From Paracoccaceae bacterium (GTDB lineage Bacteria > Pseudomonadota > Alphaproteobacteria > Rhodobacterales > Rhodobacteraceae): a stretch of 64,000 nt of DNA. Position 1 is the first letter of the stretch. Every line of letters begins with the position of its first letter. Of this stretch, positions 47,131 to 55,840 are shown in pieces. The translations under genes and the position numbers were made by a program. Location: the NCBI GenBank assembly GCA_902554885.1, contig CACDPV010000001.1, positions 62,001 to 126,000 on the forward strand, read 5' to 3'. The notes under the pieces were generated by a model. It saw only the letters and a list, made by a program, of their open reading frames with translations. It was not told the origin of the DNA and searched no databases.

Positions 47131-47772
47131 TTATCCCATTGCATGACGCAATCTTTCTAAGGCTAATCTAATTCTAGATTTAATTGTGCCAAGAGGCAAT
47201 CCTGTTTCAAGTGCTATTTCGCTATGCGATAACTCTTTGAAAAAGGCTTTTTCAACTAATTGGCGCTGTTTCTCTGGGAGATTTTGGATTGCATCTGCCA
47301 AAATTTCAGATTGTTGTTTTAGTTCAAGAGCTTCCTCTTGCGCAGGCTCTATTTCATCCGGCCAAGTTAACTCATCAGGTTCGGGTCTACGAATTTTTCT
47401 TATTGCATCAATCCGTTTATTTCTAGCAATTGTAAAAATCCAAGTAGATGCACTTGCTCGGGTTGGGTCAAAGAGTTTTGCCTTATTCCAAACCGTTGCC
47501 ATTGCTTCCTGACTACACTCTTCTGCCATTGTTGAATCCGCTCCCGCCTTCATTAAGAATGATTTTATTCTGGGCGCAAAATGGTTAAACAACTGTCTGA
47601 AAGCAACGCGATCTTTTGCTTCGCTTACCATCAACAAAAGCTCTTCCCAATCATGGCTCTTATTATTTTCCAATACACTTAGTCCCATGCCAGCAGCATA
47701 CTCGGGCACGCTAGCACTACTAATTCCCGATTGCGAGTAGGGATTTTCAATATCATCGAATAATTTTAACAT
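47131..47772 (-). CDS. rpoE: ECF sigma factor RpoE (ChrR-controlled, singlet-oxygen type)
   Basis: An ECF11-type sigma factor. The conserved part begins at DWEELLLMVSEAKDRVAF and includes region 2 (CSQEAMATVWNKAKLFDP, STWIFTIARNKRIDAIRK) and region 4 (HSEIALETGLPLGTIKSRIRLAL). The start is uncertain: 47772 gives 213 aa, 47688 gives 185 aa, the usual length, and a frame extends to 47892. None has a clear ribosome-binding site. A TGATCC element at 47806-47801 would start transcription near 47771, favouring the shorter form. The partner chrR follows immediately. Confidence 0.9.
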   Translation of the reverse strand: MLKLFDDIENPYSQSGISSASVPEYAAGMGLSVLENNKSHDWEELLLMVSEAKDRVAFRQLFNHFAPRIKSFLMKAGADSTMAEECSQEAMATVWNKAKLFDPTRASASTWIFTIARNKRIDAIRKIRRPEPDELTWPDEIEPAQEEALELKQQSEILADAIQNLPEKQRQLVEKAFFKELSHSEIALETGLPLGTIKSRIRLALERLRHAMG

Positions 47773-47776
47773 AATG

Positions 47777-47806
47777 GTTATTCGCGAAAACTTATTATTT
47801 GGATCA
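47777..47806 (-). promoter_or_regulatory. Possible RpoE-type autoregulatory promoter of rpoE
   Basis: A perfect TGATCC (47806-47801), the -35 of R. sphaeroides RpoE promoters, faces rpoE. Eighteen bases later is AATAAC; the expected TAAG is only partly matched and shifted by a base or two. Autoregulation is known for this sigma family, but the -10 is weak. Confidence 0.4.
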
Positions 47807-47819
47807 AAAATATTTTGTT

Positions 47820-47849
47820 TCATCCAAACGGTGGCTTGGATCGTAAGAA
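47820..47849 (+). promoter_or_regulatory. RpoE-type promoter of the flavin oxidoreductase operon
   Basis: TCATCC (47820-47825), an 18-nt spacer and TAAGAA (47844-47849) on the plus strand. The consensus recalled for R. sphaeroides RpoE is TGATCC-N18-TAAGA; this matches 5 of 6, the exact spacing, and all of the -10. The predicted start is near 47856, with GGAG at 47864 and the ATG at 47874. Confidence 0.7.
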
Positions 47850-47873
47850 CAATCAAAAATACCGGAGAATAAT

Positions 47874-49169
47874 ATGAATTTTGTTGCGACACCTAGCCCA
47901 ATTAAAATTGCAGTGATAGGGGGTGGCATCTCTGGGATGGGTGCAGCGTATCAGCTGTCTAATTTTGGAAAAGTGACGTTATTTGAATGCGAGCGAAGAT
48001 TAGGAGGCCATGCCAGAACAGTTTTAGCTGGGAAGCATGGCGACCAACCAGTCGACACTGGGTTTATTGTATTCAACAAAATCAATTATCCCCATTTAGT
48101 TGCGCTTTTTAAAGAACTCAATGTTCCAATTTGTCATAGTAACATGAGTTTTGGTGCATCGGTTCGAGGGGGTGAAGTAGAGTATGGTTTAAGGAATTTT
48201 CAATCCTTATTTGCTCAGCCAAAAAATCTTGCAAACATTAACTACCTCAAAATGTTATTGGATATTTTAAAGTTTAACAAAAATGCAGTATCGTTAGCGA
48301 CTGATACTTCAATTACCATAGGAGAGTTGTTAGATCTATTGGGTACAGGCGACTGGTTTAGGGACTACTATCTTCTTCCTTTTTCGGGAGCCATATGGTC
48401 GACACCTAAAGACAAAATACTTGATTTCCCAGCCCATTCGATGATCAGCTTCTTTGAAAATCATGCGCTCTTAAGCCGCACCGGCCAGCATCAATGGTTT
48501 ACGGTAAGCGGCGGCTCAGTACAGTACGTGGATCGGCTCAATAGAGAATTAGTTAACCGAAATGTTGAGCTGCGTTTGGGTGATCCAATTAAAGAGGTAC
48601 GTCGAGGTCCATTTGGTGTCCAGATTTTAAGTCAAAAGAGTGAAACCGAGTTCTTTGATCATGTAGTATTTGCGACCCATTCTGATGATACCCTTAAGAT
48701 GCTTGCAGACCCCAGTATAGGTGAGGCTACAGCCTTGGGTGCCATAAAATACCAACCTAACCAGGCGGTGTTGCACCATGATCAAAATGTGATGCCAAAA
48801 AATAGAAATTGTTGGGCAAGTTGGGTATACACGGAGGATAAGAAAACATCACTTGACCCAATCGGGTTAACTTACTGGATGAATTCTCTTCAGCCAATTC
48901 CTGAGTCAGATCCAATGTTCGTTACTTTAAATTCAAAAAACAAAATTGATCCGTACAAGATATATGATGAAGCGACTTTTATGCATCCGGTTTATGACTT
49001 ACCTGCATTAAATGCTCAGAAAGATCTTTCAGAAAACAATGGTAAGAAAAACACATGGTTTTGTGGCGCATGGATGAAAAATGGATTTCATGAAGATGGA
49101 TTGGCTTCAGCGATAGATGTCGTAGCTAAATTTTCAGATAAAATATCAGTAAAGATTGCGGCACAATGA
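47874..49169 (+). CDS. FAD-dependent amine oxidase/desaturase-like flavoprotein (RpoE-linked)
   Basis: A 431-aa flavoprotein with an N-terminal dinucleotide motif KIAVIGGGISGMGAAYQL (11-28), the acidic E in LFECERRLGGHA, and a long substrate domain including PVDTGFIVFN. The family includes amine oxidases and carotenoid-type desaturases and is regularly found next to DUF1365 genes. First gene of a four-gene operon with ATGA overlaps and a good RpoE-type promoter. In R. sphaeroides a similar operon is in the singlet-oxygen regulon and one member takes part in fatty-acid modification (from memory). GGAG is seven bases before the ATG. Confidence 0.85.
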   Translation: MNFVATPSPIKIAVIGGGISGMGAAYQLSNFGKVTLFECERRLGGHARTVLAGKHGDQPVDTGFIVFNKINYPHLVALFKELNVPICHSNMSFGASVRGGEVEYGLRNFQSLFAQPKNLANINYLKMLLDILKFNKNAVSLATDTSITIGELLDLLGTGDWFRDYYLLPFSGAIWSTPKDKILDFPAHSMISFFENHALLSRTGQHQWFTVSGGSVQYVDRLNRELVNRNVELRLGDPIKEVRRGPFGVQILSQKSETEFFDHVVFATHSDDTLKMLADPSIGEATALGAIKYQPNQAVLHHDQNVMPKNRNCWASWVYTEDKKTSLDPIGLTYWMNSLQPIPESDPMFVTLNSKNKIDPYKIYDEATFMHPVYDLPALNAQKDLSENNGKKNTWFCGAWMKNGFHEDGLASAIDVVAKFSDKISVKIAAQ

Positions 49170-49918
49170 GTAACGTAGAGTATGTTGATGCGTACACTTG
49201 GCATGGCCGAGAGGGCAATCTAGAAAACGCCTTCAAGTATAAAGTTGGTTTTGTATTGCTGGATCTCGACAACAAGATGGAAAGCCCAGCTTTATTTTCT
49301 AGAACGTCCGGAAAGTTTTTTGGTGTTTTGGACAGTGACTATGGTGGCCACCCAGGCGCTGGCAGAAGTAGTCAGTGGGTAAGAGAAGTTGTAGCCGATC
49401 ACGGCCTCAAAGGTGTCGATAAAATATTACTCCTTGCGCAACCTAGAGTATTTGGTCACATATTTAATCCAGTAAGCTTCTGGCTTTGTTATAAAAACGA
49501 CAGTTTATTAGCGGTAATTTCTGAAGTTACAAATACCTTTGGTGATAGACATTGGTATATCTCATATAATAACGATCAGTCGGAAATTTTGCCTAAACAT
49601 CGTTTGAAAGCAAAGAAGATTTTTCATGTTTCTCCATTTCAGCCAATTGACGGTCAATATGAATTTAGGTTCGACATAAAAAAAGATAAAATTGGTATTT
49701 GGATAGATCTTAACTACCTGAATGGAGGGATCAAAACTAATCTCATCGGGAGTAGGAGTAAATTAACCAATCTGGAGATTGTAAAGTCAATAATTTCTCG
49801 GCCTCTTGGTTCTAGGCGAGTACTTGGTTTGATTCATTGGCAAGCACTCAAGCTATGGTTTAAAGGAGCACGTTACCGAACTCGGCCAGAACCTCCCAAA
49901 ATAGATGTTAGTCAATGA
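49166..49918 (+). CDS. DUF1365 family protein
   Basis: A 250-aa soluble protein. The family core is visible in VFGHIFNPVSFWLCY (about 94-108) and EVTNTFGDRHWYI (near 118-130), together with KKIFHVSPFQPIDG. The conserved Asn-Pro-Val-Ser-Phe-Trp and Thr-Phe-Gly-Asp patches probably form an active site, but no reaction is established. Starts inside the stop of the flavoprotein gene and runs into the MFS gene by ATGA. Co-occurrence with the flavoprotein and a cyclopropane synthase elsewhere suggests lipid modification; no cfa gene is present here. Confidence 0.88.
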   Translation: MSNVEYVDAYTWHGREGNLENAFKYKVGFVLLDLDNKMESPALFSRTSGKFFGVLDSDYGGHPGAGRSSQWVREVVADHGLKGVDKILLLAQPRVFGHIFNPVSFWLCYKNDSLLAVISEVTNTFGDRHWYISYNNDQSEILPKHRLKAKKIFHVSPFQPIDGQYEFRFDIKKDKIGIWIDLNYLNGGIKTNLIGSRSKLTNLEIVKSIISRPLGSRRVLGLIHWQALKLWFKGARYRTRPEPPKIDVSQ

Positions 49919-51156
49919 AACAGGCCCAACATCGCTTTTCAAGCCTTGCTTTCGTTATTGGTATGGCGGGGCTACCTGTATACATACATGCACCTAAGTA
50001 TTTCGTAGATGTTTACGGAATAAGTTTAGTAACGATGGGGGTTATAATATTTTTTTTGCGTCTTGTTGATGTTTTCCAGGATCCAATCCTAGGGATTATT
50101 GCTTCAAAAACTACCCGCTTTGGTGCGCTACCAATCGCATTATCAGTAGTTGCAATGTGTGTTGGAATGATAATGTTATTCGCAATACACAGCCCTGTAT
50201 CGCCATCACTGTGGTTTTCTATTTCGCTTTTTCTTGTATTTTCAGGTTTTAGCTTTGCCTATATTCGCTCTTATGCTCAGGGCTTAATAAATTTGGGAGC
50301 AAAGGATCAAATCCGGTTAGCGCGGTGGCGTGAAGTTGGAACAACTTTAGGGATTTGTGTTGCAGCAATTTTACCCACTACTCTACTATTAGTTTCAGCT
50401 GATGGATATCCATTGTTCGCAATATTCTTCTGCCTAATAGCTATCCTAGCACTTGTGCATGTTTGGTCTCAATTTCCTGCTTCTAATTCCTTTCAGGATA
50501 GTCAGAACTCCTTTTCAAGCTTGCTAAGTGCAACCAGAAACTTTCGGATCAGAAATTTGCTATTTCTTGCATTGGTAAATTCAAGCCCCGTTGCTCTCAG
50601 TTCCACTCTTTTTTTGTTTTTTGTTGAAAGCCGTTTAAATGCCCCTGACTGGGCAGGAATTTTTCTAATATTATTTTTCTTGGCAGCTGCAATAGCTACC
50701 CCCTTCTGGACAAAATTGGCGGATGTCCATGGTGTCTTTAAAATTTTAAAAATATCTATGCTCTTATCAATCATTTCATTTTTTGGAGCTACGTTCTTAG
50801 CAGAGGGTGATGGATTAATTTTTTCTGCCATCTGTTTATTAAGTGGTGCAACTGTTGGCGCCGATCTTGCGCTATTACCGGTATTATTTGCTCGCCAGAT
50901 AGAAAACAGTAGTATAGTACCAGATCTTGGATTCAGTCTTTGGAACTTTGTTTCAAAAGCAACATTAGCCTTTGCAGCAGTTATTTCTCTCCCACTACTG
51001 GAGCTCGTTGGTTTCAATTCGAGTGGGCCAAATTCCGAAAATGCTTTACTGGCGCTTACTTTCGGTTATGCAGTTTTACCTTGCATATTGAAATGCATAT
51101 CAATTTTTTTACTTTTTAAAATTATGCGCGATGAGGTGCAAATTTCTCATGCGTGA
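49915..51156 (+). CDS. MFS transporter of the RpoE-linked operon
   Basis: A 413-aa inner-membrane protein with about twelve hydrophobic segments. The loop DVFQDPILGIIASKT (about 52-66) resembles the GPH/MelB-type cation symporter pattern rather than the classical MFS loop. The last segments are intact. The stop overlaps the SDR start by eight bases. Substrate unknown; context suggests a lipid-related molecule or stress metabolite. Confidence 0.85.
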   Translation: MKQAQHRFSSLAFVIGMAGLPVYIHAPKYFVDVYGISLVTMGVIIFFLRLVDVFQDPILGIIASKTTRFGALPIALSVVAMCVGMIMLFAIHSPVSPSLWFSISLFLVFSGFSFAYIRSYAQGLINLGAKDQIRLARWREVGTTLGICVAAILPTTLLLVSADGYPLFAIFFCLIAILALVHVWSQFPASNSFQDSQNSFSSLLSATRNFRIRNLLFLALVNSSPVALSSTLFLFFVESRLNAPDWAGIFLILFFLAAAIATPFWTKLADVHGVFKILKISMLLSIISFFGATFLAEGDGLIFSAICLLSGATVGADLALLPVLFARQIENSSIVPDLGFSLWNFVSKATLAFAAVISLPLLELVGFNSSGPNSENALLALTFGYAVLPCILKCISIFLLFKIMRDEVQISHA

Positions 51157-51883
51157 CTTCCAAAATAAGACTTATTGGATAGTTGGTGCAAGCGAAGGCT
51201 TGGGTAGAGCTCTTGCATTACAACTAGCTAAGGTAGGTGCACAAGTTATTATTTCTGCAAGAAATGAAGAACGGCTACTTGAATTAGCTGAGGAAATTGG
51301 ACCGAATTCATCGGTTTTACCTATGGATGTATCAGACGGATCTAGCGTTCGGAAAGCGTTTAGTAAATTACCCAAAACTTTAGATGGGTTTGTATTTTTA
51401 TCGGGTGTCTACTGGCACATTAACGCTTCTTCATGGGATGTAGAAAAAGCAGAGGAAATGGTCGATGTAAATCTTGTTGGAGCAATGAGGTGTTTAGGCC
51501 ATTTGGTTCCTAAATTTACAAGCCAAGGATTTGGACATATCGTATTAACTGGAAGTATTGCCGGTTATCGTGGCTTGCCTGGTTCAGTGGGCTATTGTGC
51601 TTCAAAAGCAGGGCTGATGTCTCTTGCAGAAACACTAAAAATAGATCTAGCCAAAGCCAATATAGATGTTCAGCTTTTGAACCCTGGATATATTAAAACT
51701 AGGTTAACTGATAAAAACCCCTATAAAAAAATCTATGTTATGACACCAGAAAGAGCAGCACAATTTTCTGTGATGCATATGCAATCCAATCGTTTCCAGT
51801 CATCATTTCCACGTGTTTTTTCGATAATAAGTAAAATTATAAAAAATTTTCCAGACTGGCTATATTTTAAAATTTTCAGTTAA
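51149..51883 (+). CDS. Short-chain dehydrogenase of the RpoE-linked operon
   Basis: A 244-aa SDR. I use the ATG at 51149 (MRDFQNKTYW), with GAGG about ten bases upstream, instead of 51131. The cofactor motif is GASEGLGRALA (about 13-23), the active site SVGYCASKAG near 146-155, and PGYIKTRLT follows. It ends in a hydrophobic, basic tail (IIKNFPDWLYFKIFS) that may touch the membrane. Last gene of the operon; convergent with a saccharopine dehydrogenase gene 24 nt away. Confidence 0.86.
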   Translation: MRDFQNKTYWIVGASEGLGRALALQLAKVGAQVIISARNEERLLELAEEIGPNSSVLPMDVSDGSSVRKAFSKLPKTLDGFVFLSGVYWHINASSWDVEKAEEMVDVNLVGAMRCLGHLVPKFTSQGFGHIVLTGSIAGYRGLPGSVGYCASKAGLMSLAETLKIDLAKANIDVQLLNPGYIKTRLTDKNPYKKIYVMTPERAAQFSVMHMQSNRFQSSFPRVFSIISKIIKNFPDWLYFKIFS

Positions 51884-51907
51884 GCGAAAGCTATTTAAAG
51901 ATTTGAA

Positions 51908-53047
51908 TCAGTGATGCTGAATGACTTTGAGGTATTGTGCCAAGTTATCAATTTTTGACAACCAGTCATCGACTATTTTCATGTTGCTTGGAGCAGCTTG
52001 AACTCCTGCTTCTAGTTTTTTATGCAACACGGCTTCAACTGCAAGAGATACCGGCTGTGATACCAGCCTCGACATGGCACTGCCCTCACCATCTCCCCAT
52101 GCATCCATAACAAATGTCTTATGCCATTCAATTGAGTTTTTCATTTCTGCTTTAAGTGACACACACAAAACCACTCTATCTGGTTCATCTTTTTCGTAAG
52201 CATTTTCACTCCAGAATTGATCCGACATTTCCTTTAAGCGATTATCGCCAGCTTTTCCGGTTAATCTCTCTATTTCCTTGAAAATATCTTGCCACGCCAA
52301 GCTCCACCCATTCAGGCGGAGCGTTCCGCGCACGAAATCTTTTACTATCCAAGTGGGATCAAATTTATAGTCCTCCATGAAAGGTAGGCTATCTCGATTT
52401 GGATAGACTTCAAATGTTTCAGCTTTTTCTAGTGGTGCTTGATAAGATGAAATTGCGTCCCATGGGCGGTCTACATTAAACTCTTTGAAATTACGCAATG
52501 ATTTAGAGGGTGACTTAAGGGCTTTAAGTACTCCTAATGGAGACCAGCTAAATTTGTATTTAAAATCATTTTCAAATTTTGGAATACCACCACAATAAGA
52601 TAGAAAGCTCAGTTCATTCTCAATGTTATATTGTTTCGACTGGCGATAATCGGTAACCAGTTTATGAGCCATTAAATGATCAATTCCAGGATCTAATCCT
52701 ACCTCATTAATACAAACTAGATTTGCTTTTTTAAATTTACCATTAAGTAGCCGCATCTCAGGCGCTATGTAGGAAGAGCTCACAAAATGTGCCTTTTCTG
52801 ATAATGCCACTAAGGCTAAAGGCACATGCCAGTCTGCGGGGAGCATTGATACTATAATGTCATTTTCTTTGAGACAATTTTGAAGTGAGTCTTTGTTAAA
52901 TACTCTAATGCTATTTGTAATGTCACCAACGGCCTCAGTAGCCTTTTCAAGAGTTCTATTCCAAACAACTACATCATATCCATCTTTTATAAGTCTTCGT
53001 AGACCTGGAATTGCTGATAGACCTGCTCCACACCAATGAACTGTCAT
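51908..53047 (-). CDS. Saccharopine dehydrogenase, glutamate-forming type (Lys9-like)
   Basis: A 379-aa member of the family that splits saccharopine to glutamate and aminoadipate semialdehyde. The N-terminus HWCGAGLSAIPGLRRL is a Rossmann motif and the CINEVGLDPGIDHLMAH segment (about 112-128) is diagnostic. SFLSYCGGIPKFE also fits. One base after the lysine-forming gene, so they are co-expressed. Together they give a two-enzyme bacterial counterpart of the saccharopine lysine route. Direction (lysine breakdown) is inferred from taxonomy. Confidence 0.86.
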   Translation of the reverse strand: MTVHWCGAGLSAIPGLRRLIKDGYDVVVWNRTLEKATEAVGDITNSIRVFNKDSLQNCLKENDIIVSMLPADWHVPLALVALSEKAHFVSSSYIAPEMRLLNGKFKKANLVCINEVGLDPGIDHLMAHKLVTDYRQSKQYNIENELSFLSYCGGIPKFENDFKYKFSWSPLGVLKALKSPSKSLRNFKEFNVDRPWDAISSYQAPLEKAETFEVYPNRDSLPFMEDYKFDPTWIVKDFVRGTLRLNGWSLAWQDIFKEIERLTGKAGDNRLKEMSDQFWSENAYEKDEPDRVVLCVSLKAEMKNSIEWHKTFVMDAWGDGEGSAMSRLVSQPVSLAVEAVLHKKLEAGVQAAPSNMKIVDDWLSKIDNLAQYLKVIQHH

Positions 53048-53048
53048 T

Positions 53049-54104
53049 TTATATTAGCTCCATATTATCCAAATAAGTTTGATGTGCTCGCAGCCACACG
53101 CTTTCGTTTATTCTGTCTATTTCCATTAAACTTGGCAACAGTTGAGATGCAAAATCTATCGAACTTTCTAGGGGCAGAAGTGAAGGTAGATTATCGATTG
53201 CCATCACGTCTAAAATAGGATTTTCACTCACGCGAGTTACTGGCTCTGACCAGGTCGTAACATCGTTATATACGGCGACTGGATTGTTCATATTACCTGG
53301 ATCACACGCTATATCTCCAATTATACTAAGGTTTTGGCCCTTTTGAATTATTTCTTCTGAAATGAAGGTTGGAGTTTCCTTATTTGAAACTACACAATTG
53401 AAGAATAAATCATGGTTTAATATTTCTGAGAAATTCTCCTTCGTAGTTGTCTCTTTAATATCCCACTTTGTTGTCTCGATATTCATCTTTCCACACAAGT
53501 CTATAACACCGCTACCCACTCGGCCAAGGGAGCCTATAACCATCGCATTTCTTGGTAAGAGTTTGCTATTCTTCAATTCACCTTTTATTTGGGCGTCCAA
53601 GCTTTCTTTATCTCGATATGTTGTAAAAACATTTGGACGTTTATTTGTTTTTTGAGAAACCCAGCATGATATGGTTACGGCGGCGCCAGCATATCCAGCC
53701 CAGTAGCCGAATGCAGCTACCCTTTTGCCAGTATGGCTGACTAAATATTCAATATCATAAAGAGCACCACCACCGACTTTGAATCTGTTGAGCAAATTTT
53801 GAGCTGTTGGTTGACCCTTAAAGGCGTGACCAAACATAATATGTCGATGTTTTAGTGCGAAAGGATACTCAGGTAATTCCTTTAAACCAAATATTATTGT
53901 TTCCAAAGGTGCATTAGGCCAACTATTTTCTTCGACAATTTCGCACCCTACATCACGATATTTTGAAATAGGAATAATTCGTGATTTACTCTCTTCAATT
54001 GAAATTTTAATTCCCATTTTTAAAAGGTTTTTAGCTTCTAATGGTGTTATACCAACTCGTTTTTCATTGTCTCTGCATTCTGCTCTTATCAAAATATGTG
54101 TCAT
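53049..54104 (-). CDS. Saccharopine dehydrogenase, lysine-forming type (Lys1/LKR-like)
   Basis: A 351-aa enzyme that interconverts lysine plus 2-oxoglutarate with saccharopine. The N-terminus ILIRAECRDNEKRVGITPLEAKNL is the alanine dehydrogenase/PNT-like start. GHAFKGQPTAQNLLNRFKVGGGALYDIEYL and AAFGYWAGYAGAA are characteristic of Lys1, and the second Rossmann fold is VIGSLGRVGSGVIDL. It is linked to the Lys9-like gene (1-nt gap) and the upstream phosphatase gene (23-nt gap). Confidence 0.87.
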   Translation of the reverse strand: MTHILIRAECRDNEKRVGITPLEAKNLLKMGIKISIEESKSRIIPISKYRDVGCEIVEENSWPNAPLETIIFGLKELPEYPFALKHRHIMFGHAFKGQPTAQNLLNRFKVGGGALYDIEYLVSHTGKRVAAFGYWAGYAGAAVTISCWVSQKTNKRPNVFTTYRDKESLDAQIKGELKNSKLLPRNAMVIGSLGRVGSGVIDLCGKMNIETTKWDIKETTTKENFSEILNHDLFFNCVVSNKETPTFISEEIIQKGQNLSIIGDIACDPGNMNNPVAVYNDVTTWSEPVTRVSENPILDVMAIDNLPSLLPLESSIDFASQLLPSLMEIDRINESVWLRAHQTYLDNMELI

Positions 54105-54127
54105 TTAGAAGCTCGTTTGTTGGAGTA

Positions 54128-54787
54128 TCAGAAATATGTTCGGGATTTAATTCTGCTTGAATGATCCAAATGCGGTAGAGCGTTTACTTGTTCGACGTTA
54201 AATTGACCATTTGAGTAATTAAGAATTGTTACGCCCGTATTCATTGAAGCTAATAGGAATTTTATCATCACTTTATCGCTTAAACCTAAGAAATTTTGAA
54301 GTGCCTTTGCTATAATTCCCCCAGAAGTGACAACTAATATAGACTCTCCACTATTTTTAAGGATGTCAAAAACCTCGGATACCCTTTCTACAAAATTAAC
54401 GTAAGATTCAGGGGTGTTTTGTATCTCGTTGGCCTTCCATTTTGACATAATGAACTCAAAGTGCTCTTCAAAATCTTGGCCAGATTTTGGTGGCTGTTTT
54501 TCAAATTGTTGCTCTACAAGTGTGGATAGCGTGTAGTATTGGATCTCATTTAACCTCGGATCTCTTATTATTTCTTTTTTATTGTGTACGTCTAATAAAT
54601 TCGCAGTATCTCTTTGACGAAACAGTGTACCACTAAAGCAGGCATCAAAGTTGAATTCATTTTTCTTAAAATATTGTCCAAGCCAGCCAGCTTGTATTTT
54701 ACCTAAGGCGCTAAGCCTGTCATATGATACTTCATCTTTAGCTTCTGAGTTTGCCTGCCCATGGCGTATTAAGAAAATTCGAACCAT
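54128..54787 (-). CDS. Histidine phosphatase family protein
   Basis: A 219-aa protein of the phosphoglycerate mutase superfamily. The catalytic RHGQ motif sits in VRIFLIRHGQANS (2-14), and the second catalytic histidine is replaced or shifted: TSGGIIAKALQNFLG is present where most members have SHG. The loss of the second His would impair catalysis if the alignment is right. It is first in the operon with the saccharopine genes. A phosphatase role there is unexplained. Confidence 0.82.
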   Translation of the reverse strand: MVRIFLIRHGQANSEAKDEVSYDRLSALGKIQAGWLGQYFKKNEFNFDACFSGTLFRQRDTANLLDVHNKKEIIRDPRLNEIQYYTLSTLVEQQFEKQPPKSGQDFEEHFEFIMSKWKANEIQNTPESYVNFVERVSEVFDILKNSGESILVVTSGGIIAKALQNFLGLSDKVMIKFLLASMNTGVTILNYSNGQFNVEQVNALPHLDHSSRIKSRTYF

Positions 54788-54907
54788 TTAAATTGCTCTT
54801 CTAAATTTTTATAGAATGATATTTGTAAAGTTTGTACTAAGCTTTAAAGAGAAAACACAACAACATTAAGACTACTTTGGCAACCATATCGTGATATTTT
54901 CCATCAA

Positions 54908-55840
54908 TTAATAACCAGTCTCTTTATCTACTAAATGTAGTAACTCTTTACCATTTTCGGCTCTTTTTATGTTCTTCGCAATGACTTGGGATGATGTTTT
55001 TGGTCTCGTTTCGGATGCTTTGTGAGGGACGACTGTTACTTTTTTATGAGACCAATATCTGTGGTTTTCAGGTAGTGGTTCAACCCTGAACACATCTAAG
55101 GTGGCGTGTTCAAGTTGACCACTGTCTAATGCGGCTATCAAGGCGTCATCATCAATAAGAGGACCTCTACCAGGGTTTAGTACAACAGCACCTCTTTTTG
55201 TCAGATTAAGTGTATGATGATTTAAAACATTTTGAGTCGGTGGTGTGTCTGGGAGTAGTAGAATTACTATCTCAGCATCTGTCAGCGATAAGTCGATTTG
55301 ATCATTGCCATAAAAGCAGGAAATACCATCTATGGATTTTTTTCTTCTTGACCACCCGCGAACATTGAAGCCAAGACTTCTTAGAGCTGTTCCGCATGCA
55401 GTTCCTAGGGTGCCAAGTCCTAATATCGTTACAACGCGGTCTTTTGCTAATGGCGGCACATATGAACGCCATACACCATCTTGCCCATGAATATGTTTAT
55501 CGATACCAAGGTGGTGACGTAAGGTGTGACCAGTAACCCATTCTACCATTCCACTGGTTAAACCTGAGTCGACCATTCGTGCCAGTGGTACTTTAAGTGT
55601 TTCATTGAATGCTACCCCCTCCACTCCAGCCCATAAGTTCAAAACTGCTTTGAGGGATGTGAATGGTGAAAAATCCTGAAGTGAGCTGCTAGGGGCATAG
55701 ATGATGTAATCCACTTCGCTTGGTGCAAAACTTGTTCTCAAATCATAATCTAGGGAAACCGAAGCAAACGCCTCTTCTAATGGCGCTTTATACTCGCTCC
55801 AATTTTTTTTGCTTGCTGAAAATAAAATTTTCAGTGTCAT
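54908..55840 (-). CDS. ghrA: Glyoxylate/hydroxypyruvate reductase (GhrA-like)
   Basis: A 310-aa D-isomer-specific 2-hydroxyacid dehydrogenase. The NAD(P) motif VTILGLGTLGTACGTAL is at about 137-153, followed by WSRRKK, whose Ser-Arg-Arg favours NADP. Catalytic residues are in NPGRGPLIDDDAL and the His of VVPHKASETRP. The GhrA subgroup is distinguished from SerA and LdhA by its short N-terminus. It overlaps the rodA stop by four bases, so it is carried at the end of the cell-shape operon although the functions are unrelated. Confidence 0.85.
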   Translation of the reverse strand: MTLKILFSASKKNWSEYKAPLEEAFASVSLDYDLRTSFAPSEVDYIIYAPSSSLQDFSPFTSLKAVLNLWAGVEGVAFNETLKVPLARMVDSGLTSGMVEWVTGHTLRHHLGIDKHIHGQDGVWRSYVPPLAKDRVVTILGLGTLGTACGTALRSLGFNVRGWSRRKKSIDGISCFYGNDQIDLSLTDAEIVILLLPDTPPTQNVLNHHTLNLTKRGAVVLNPGRGPLIDDDALIAALDSGQLEHATLDVFRVEPLPENHRYWSHKKVTVVPHKASETRPKTSSQVIAKNIKRAENGKELLHLVDKETGY

